A DNA stretch of 64,000 nt from positions 1-64,000 of the forward strand of contig JAFAYI010000033.1 of NCBI GenBank assembly GCA_019240475.1, read 5' to 3'. Made by a program: the position numbers and the translations under genes. This document shows positions 60,702 to 64,000 of the stretch, one piece after another. The DNA is from Acidobacteriaceae bacterium (lineage in GTDB: Bacteria; Acidobacteriota; Terriglobia; Bryobacterales; Bryobacteraceae). The notes below the pieces were generated by a model that saw nothing but the letters and a program-made list of their open reading frames with translations, searched no databases and was not told the origin of the DNA. Numbering within the stretch: position 1 is the first letter of the stretch; each line of letters opens with the position of its first letter.

Positions 60702-61880
60702 ATGCGCTCCGGCATGCCACTCTTCAGCCCTACGCAGCCGTCCCAGAGGACCATCGGCGCTGCCACTTCGCTGATCGCGATTGCCTCTCTCGTGGGGCTT
60801 CTTTACTTCGGACGCGACTTCTTCGTCACCCTCATCGTTTCCGTGCTTTTTGCGTTCATCCTGGACCCGGCGGTCGTGCTTGTGATGAAGCTGCGCTTGC
60901 CGAGGCCGGCGGCCACGGCCATCGTGATCGTGTTTGCGATCGCCGTCGCCTATATACTGGCGGCGGCCGCCTGGACGCAGCTATCGACGCTTGCCGACGA
61001 TCTGCCATCCTACTCCGCGCGCCTGGGCGATTTGTGGGACAGCGCCAACGACCGTCTCGACCAGTTCGAACAGCACAGCATCGAGGCGCTGGTTCCGAAG
61101 CGTCTGCGCGCTCCGCAAAGTCAGCCGCAGCAGAAGCAGCCCGATGCGAAAGCCCGGCGACGGCATGGCGTGTTGCTGACCCCGCCCGCGCCGAGCACGC
61201 CGCCCGCGATCCCGGAAGTTCGCATTCATACCGATCCGAAGCCGTTCCTGACGACCATCTTCGGCTATGTTTCCGGCTATTTCCATGTGCTCGTCATGGC
61301 TTCGTTTGTGCCGTTTCTGGTCTACTTCATGCTGAGCTGGCGCGACCATATCGGCAAGACGTTCCTGCGGCTGTTCCAAAGCGACCAGCGGTACGCGGTG
61401 GGCAAGGCGTGGTCCGGAATCGGGGAATCGACCCGCGCCTATGTGCTCGGCAATTTCTTCCTTTGGTTGTTCTTGAGCAGCCTGAGCGCCATCGCGTTTT
61501 TCCTTTTGGGAGTGCCCTATTGGCCGCTGGTCGGGCCGCTCAGCGCATTTCTCAGCCTGGTTCCGTATGTGGGGCTGCCGCTTTCGTTCCTGCCGCCCGT
61601 GCTCGCGCTGCTCACCGCTCCGGTAAACTTGAAGGCTGTCGCGACGGTGATCGCGATCACCGCCACGTTGCATCTGGTGGCCATGAACTTTCTCTACGCA
61701 AAAGTCATCGGAAGCCGCGTGCGCCTGAATCCGCTCGCTGTCACAGTCGCGCTGATGTTCTGGGGGGTGATCTGGGGCGCGGTGGGATTGGTGCTGGCCG
61801 TTCCGATTACGGCCGCGATCAAGGCCGTCTGCGACAACGTGGAACCTCTGCAGGCCTACGGGGATCTGCTGGGCGACTAG
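60702..61880 (+). CDS. AI-2E-type membrane permease
   Basis: The 392-residue protein has the layout of the AI-2E/PerM family: two or three N-terminal helices (LIAIASLVGLLYFGRDFFVT), a cytoplasmic-looking helical domain (about 85-190) with a Gln/Lys/Pro-rich insert, and then five helices with conserved PYWPLVGPLSAFLSLVPYVGLP and GSRVRLNPLAVTVALMFWG motifs. Members export or import small molecules, with Na+/H+ coupling in some. The stop codon lies in the first copy of a 20-bp tandem repeat. Confidence 0.88.
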   Translation: MRSGMPLFSPTQPSQRTIGAATSLIAIASLVGLLYFGRDFFVTLIVSVLFAFILDPAVVLVMKLRLPRPAATAIVIVFAIAVAYILAAAAWTQLSTLADDLPSYSARLGDLWDSANDRLDQFEQHSIEALVPKRLRAPQSQPQQKQPDAKARRRHGVLLTPPAPSTPPAIPEVRIHTDPKPFLTTIFGYVSGYFHVLVMASFVPFLVYFMLSWRDHIGKTFLRLFQSDQRYAVGKAWSGIGESTRAYVLGNFFLWLFLSSLSAIAFFLLGVPYWPLVGPLSAFLSLVPYVGLPLSFLPPVLALLTAPVNLKAVATVIAITATLHLVAMNFLYAKVIGSRVRLNPLAVTVALMFWGVIWGAVGLVLAVPITAAIKAVCDNVEPLQAYGDLLGD

Positions 61881-61912
61881 CGCGGCAAGTCAGCGACTAG
61901 CGCGGCAAGTCA
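61873..61912. repeat. Perfect 20-bp tandem duplication across convergent stop codons
   Basis: Positions 61873-61892 and 61893-61912 are identical and adjacent. The first copy contains the TAG stop of the permease gene (61878-61880); the TCA at the end of the second copy (61910-61912) is the TGA stop of ygfZ on the other strand. It looks like a recent slippage duplication. Confidence 0.95.
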
Positions 61913-62845
61913 AAGGATGCGCGCTTTTTGAGGCGGATCGCTGCCTTCGACGAGCAACTCGGGTTTGGCTTCCGCCGCTTCCGTCCGCACATAGGCGAGG
62001 GCGGCAACTTCTCCCAACCCAGGTGAATAGACCGCCGACGCGATCTCGGCCCCAGTCTTGCCTGCGGCGAGCAGCTTGGCCCCAGGAGAGGGCGGATGCG
62101 CTCCCTCGATCCGGACCGGCATCAGAACGCGGTGCACTTGCCCGCGCGACCGCACTCGCTCGACGATCTCCTGGCCCAGGTAGCAGCCCTTATTGAAATG
62201 CACGGCGTCGCCGATTCGCGTCTCCTGCACCAGGTACCGTTCCCCGATTTCTTCCCCATAGCGCGGCCACCCGTTTTCGATGCGAACGACGCGCGCTTGT
62301 TCGTCCGTGGCGGGCGGAATGCCGGCGGCGCGAAGGCGGCCGAGGAATTCTTCCTTTTGGGAGATGGGCAGGAAGATGCGAAGCCCGTCCCCGCCGATGC
62401 TGGTCGAGCGTGTCACGAATCCACCGGGCAACTCCCGGATGCCGTACTTATGTTCCGGCGCGGGCAAGGCCAACTGCCGCGCGGCCGCCATCGCGCCGGG
62501 ACCGGCGATCTCCAAAGCGGCCCATTGTCCGGTTTCATCGGCGAGCTCGGCGTCGTCGGCGATGATGTAGCGGTCCAGGTGGTCCCGCAATTTCTGCCCG
62601 GTTTCCGGTTCCGTATCGAGCAAGAGAGAATCGCCCGAATTATAGATGCAGGCATCGCACAAGATGCGGCCTTTATCGTTCAGGAAGAATGCGTAGAGGC
62701 CGTCGCCGCGCGCCAGGTTTTTGACATCGTTCGTGCTCATGGCATGCAGCAGGCGTGCTCTGTCTTCTCCGGCGACCCGTATTTTGCCGCGCGCCGAGAC
62801 GTCGATCGAGGCCGCGCGCTCGCGGAGTGCTTCATATCCATTCAT
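61910..62845 (-). CDS. ygfZ: Folate-binding YgfZ/GcvT-domain Fe-S repair protein
   Basis: The 311-residue protein has the GcvT fold with the YgfZ signature motif K-G-C-Y-x-G-Q-E (FNKGCYLGQEIVERV), whose Cys is needed for function. It binds tetrahydrofolate and helps make or repair Fe-S enzymes under oxidative stress. The N-terminus (SIDVSARGKIRVAGEDRARLL) is as expected. It may act with the ISC system encoded 6 kb away. The stop codon lies in the 20-bp tandem repeat. Confidence 0.92.
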   Translation of the reverse strand: MNGYEALRERAASIDVSARGKIRVAGEDRARLLHAMSTNDVKNLARGDGLYAFFLNDKGRILCDACIYNSGDSLLLDTEPETGQKLRDHLDRYIIADDAELADETGQWAALEIAGPGAMAAARQLALPAPEHKYGIRELPGGFVTRSTSIGGDGLRIFLPISQKEEFLGRLRAAGIPPATDEQARVVRIENGWPRYGEEIGERYLVQETRIGDAVHFNKGCYLGQEIVERVRSRGQVHRVLMPVRIEGAHPPSPGAKLLAAGKTGAEIASAVYSPGLGEVAALAYVRTEAAEAKPELLVEGSDPPQKARIL

Positions 62846-62877
62846 GAGAGGTTCCCGTATCCAGGAATTAGATGCGG

Positions 62878-63327
62878 TTACATGCCGCCCAGCGTCAACG
62901 ACCGCAGGTAAGCCGAGATCAGCACAACCAGGATGCCGCTGATGGCGAGGCTCGCAAGCCGCCGCTTTCCGCGTCCGTCGGCTGTAACGTCGCCATAGGG
63001 CGAGGTGGCCCAGAGTATCGAAGCCGCGACGATATGCGCGACCAAGAGCATCTTGACCCCGAACCAGATCTCATAAGTCCTGCCATGCCGCGGGCCGGTC
63101 ATAAAGTTGTAGAGGCCGGAGCCGACAATGAGCGCTAAGAGTATGAATAGCGTGGCGCGATAGCGTTCCTGCGATTCGCGCGCCGCGCGCTTGCGCATCT
63201 CTTCCGGCAGTTCGTTCAACGTAGGCACGAGAACCTGGCGCGCGTAGAAGACGCCGCCAATCAGAAGAATCACGGAAGCGACATGCAAAAATCGGAACAG
63301 CAGGTGTACGAAGACGTCCAGATCCAC
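62878..63327 (-). CDS. CopD-like small membrane protein
   Basis: The 149-residue product has four predicted membrane segments. Conserved features are FVHLLFRFLHVASVILLIGGVFY at the start and VKMLLVAHIVAASIL later, with His residues placed as in the DUF/CopD-like haem or copper-related membrane families. I can give only this general resemblance, and the function is unknown. It lies 32 bases before ygfZ on the same strand. Confidence 0.72.
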   Translation of the reverse strand: MDLDVFVHLLFRFLHVASVILLIGGVFYARQVLVPTLNELPEEMRKRAARESQERYRATLFILLALIVGSGLYNFMTGPRHGRTYEIWFGVKMLLVAHIVAASILWATSPYGDVTADGRGKRRLASLAISGILVVLISAYLRSLTLGGM

Positions 63328-63365
63328 GTCTCCGAGTATAGTGGGGCGCGGGGCGCGGGCGATAC

Positions 63366-63689
63366 TTAGCCGCGCACGGAGACGAGCTCGGCAGAGCAGA
63401 CCGGAGACGGCAGATAGCCGGCGTCAAGCTGTTTGATTTTGAGCAGAGAGGCGAAGGCCTGCTCGGTGTGCGAGTGCTGCACGCGCGCAAGCATCAGCGC
63501 CCAATTGGCGAGGTCCTGCGCCTGCCGCAGAAGCTCGCACGCATCGAGATCCTCCAGGCGGAGTTTCCCGAATATCAGGCGCTGCTCTTCGAGCAGCGTT
63601 TGCGCCTCGCTGTAGCGTCGCTCTTGCATGGCGGAGCGGAGGTCGGCAAAATTTTGCTCAATTTCGCGGGTGCATTCAGGCGAGGTCAT
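63366..63689 (-). CDS. FliT-like hypothetical protein downstream of fliD
   Basis: The 107-residue, mostly helical, charged protein (IEQNFADLRSAMQERRYSEAQTLLEEQRLIF) starts 18 bases after fliD on the same strand. Its size, helical content and position resemble FliT-type export chaperones, but no diagnostic motif proves it. The short tail has two Cys residues at the ends of the protein only. Confidence 0.55.
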   Translation of the reverse strand: MTSPECTREIEQNFADLRSAMQERRYSEAQTLLEEQRLIFGKLRLEDLDACELLRQAQDLANWALMLARVQHSHTEQAFASLLKIKQLDAGYLPSPVCSAELVSVRG

Positions 63690-63707
63690 CGGGACACTTT
63701 CGTGAGC

Positions 63708-64000
63708 TTATCCATTGTTCGGATTGCTGATGTTGTTTTCGATCTGGAACAGTCCCTGGAAGAACGAGACCTGGCTCTGCAGGGTCGCGATCATGGCGTC
63801 GCTTTGCGAAAGTTGCGCCACCAGATTCTGTTGAAACTGGTTGATGCTGTTCTCCTCGTTTCCCATGTTGGTGTTGAGCGTCGTCAAGTCGTGCGTAATG
63901 GACGCTTCTTCGGTCTTCACGGCTCCCACGGTCGGATCCTCCAGGCTAGTCAGTGCGGAAGTGGCGACGCCGAGGAAACCCGAAGTGGATGTTCCCAGGA
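63708..64000 (-). CDS. fliD: Flagellar hook-associated protein 2 (filament cap), C-terminal part
   Basis: The frame is open to the window end and stops at 63708-63710, so only the last 96 residues are seen. They match the C-terminal FliD helices: a LTSLEDPTVGAV start, a long coiled segment (SITHDLTTLNTNMGNEENSI) and the end LVAQLSQSDAMIATLQSQ. FliD caps the growing flagellar filament. The start lies outside the window. A motile ancestor or present motility is implied. Confidence 0.85.
   Translation of the reverse strand, partial: LGTSTSGFLGVATSALTSLEDPTVGAVKTEEASITHDLTTLNTNMGNEENSINQFQQNLVAQLSQSDAMIATLQSQVSFFQGLFQIENNISNPNNG

Noticed and set aside
1..64000. CRISPR arrays, insertion sequences or prophage
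   Set aside because: No spaced repeats of suitable length, no transposase or phage genes are seen.

Overview
The window looks like chromosomal DNA of a GC-rich acidobacterium, probably of the Solibacter/Bryobacter type. This is inferred from gene families typical of that phylum: an Oar-type TonB-dependent receptor with a carboxypeptidase-regulatory-like N-terminus, an ADOP-type FtsX/MacB permease, a membrane-anchored regulator of a family common there, many TPR proteins and a PEP-CTERM protein. Coding density is high. No gap without a gene exceeds 300 bases, and I see no insertion sequence, integrase, prophage or CRISPR array.

Layout. 1-2.5 kb: the end of a helical-repeat protein and a five-haem cytochrome with a TPR tail. 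2.5-8 kb: a DinB protein, an ECF sigma/anti-sigma/exported-protein operon, a tRNA-Thr(UGU) with a clear promoter, and the permease. 14.1-8 kb (minus): nth, tldD, tldE, an N-acetylglucosamine-kinase-like gene and an FAD oxidoreductase. 17.4-14.2 kb (minus): a BNR/DUF1906 exported protein with a very Cys-rich tail, followed by a DsbA-like thiol oxidoreductase. 21.1-17.6 kb (minus): dnaG-rpoD. 21.2-24.6 kb: ligD and a PEP-CTERM protein. 29-24.6 kb (minus): an MGDG-synthase-type glycosyltransferase, asnB, a DinB protein and prmA, with a PAP2 phosphatase divergent from them. 35.7-29.7 kb (minus): a membrane-anchored regulator, the TonB-dependent receptor and a TPR protein. 35.8-45.6 kb (plus): a GH5 enzyme, a serine hydrolase, proline dehydrogenase, a small membrane protein, a class A PBP and two TPR proteins.

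45.6-56.6 kb (mostly minus): a TIM-barrel isomerase, hldD, an Nramp-UspA fusion, a methyltransferase, iscX, and then hscA-hscB-iscA-iscU-iscS-iscR, the complete ISC iron-sulfur assembly set except ferredoxin. A plus-strand vapBC toxin-antitoxin pair lies exactly between hscA and iscX. 56.8-64 kb: a PEP-CTERM/EPS-type sugar transferase, a secreted protein, mltG-ruvX, an AI-2E-type permease, ygfZ, a CopD-like membrane protein, and the end of a flagellar locus (fliD C-terminus and a FliT-like gene).

Most notable: the Cys-rich-tail protein paired with its own thiol oxidoreductase; vapBC placed inside the isc cluster with a promoter predicting a leaderless mRNA; a Tat-exported TldD next to a signal-less TldE; a 14-codon leader peptide coupled to the PAP2 gene; a TPR lipoprotein that seems to need a CTG start; and a 20-bp tandem duplication across two convergent stop codons. 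None of these alone proves a new system.
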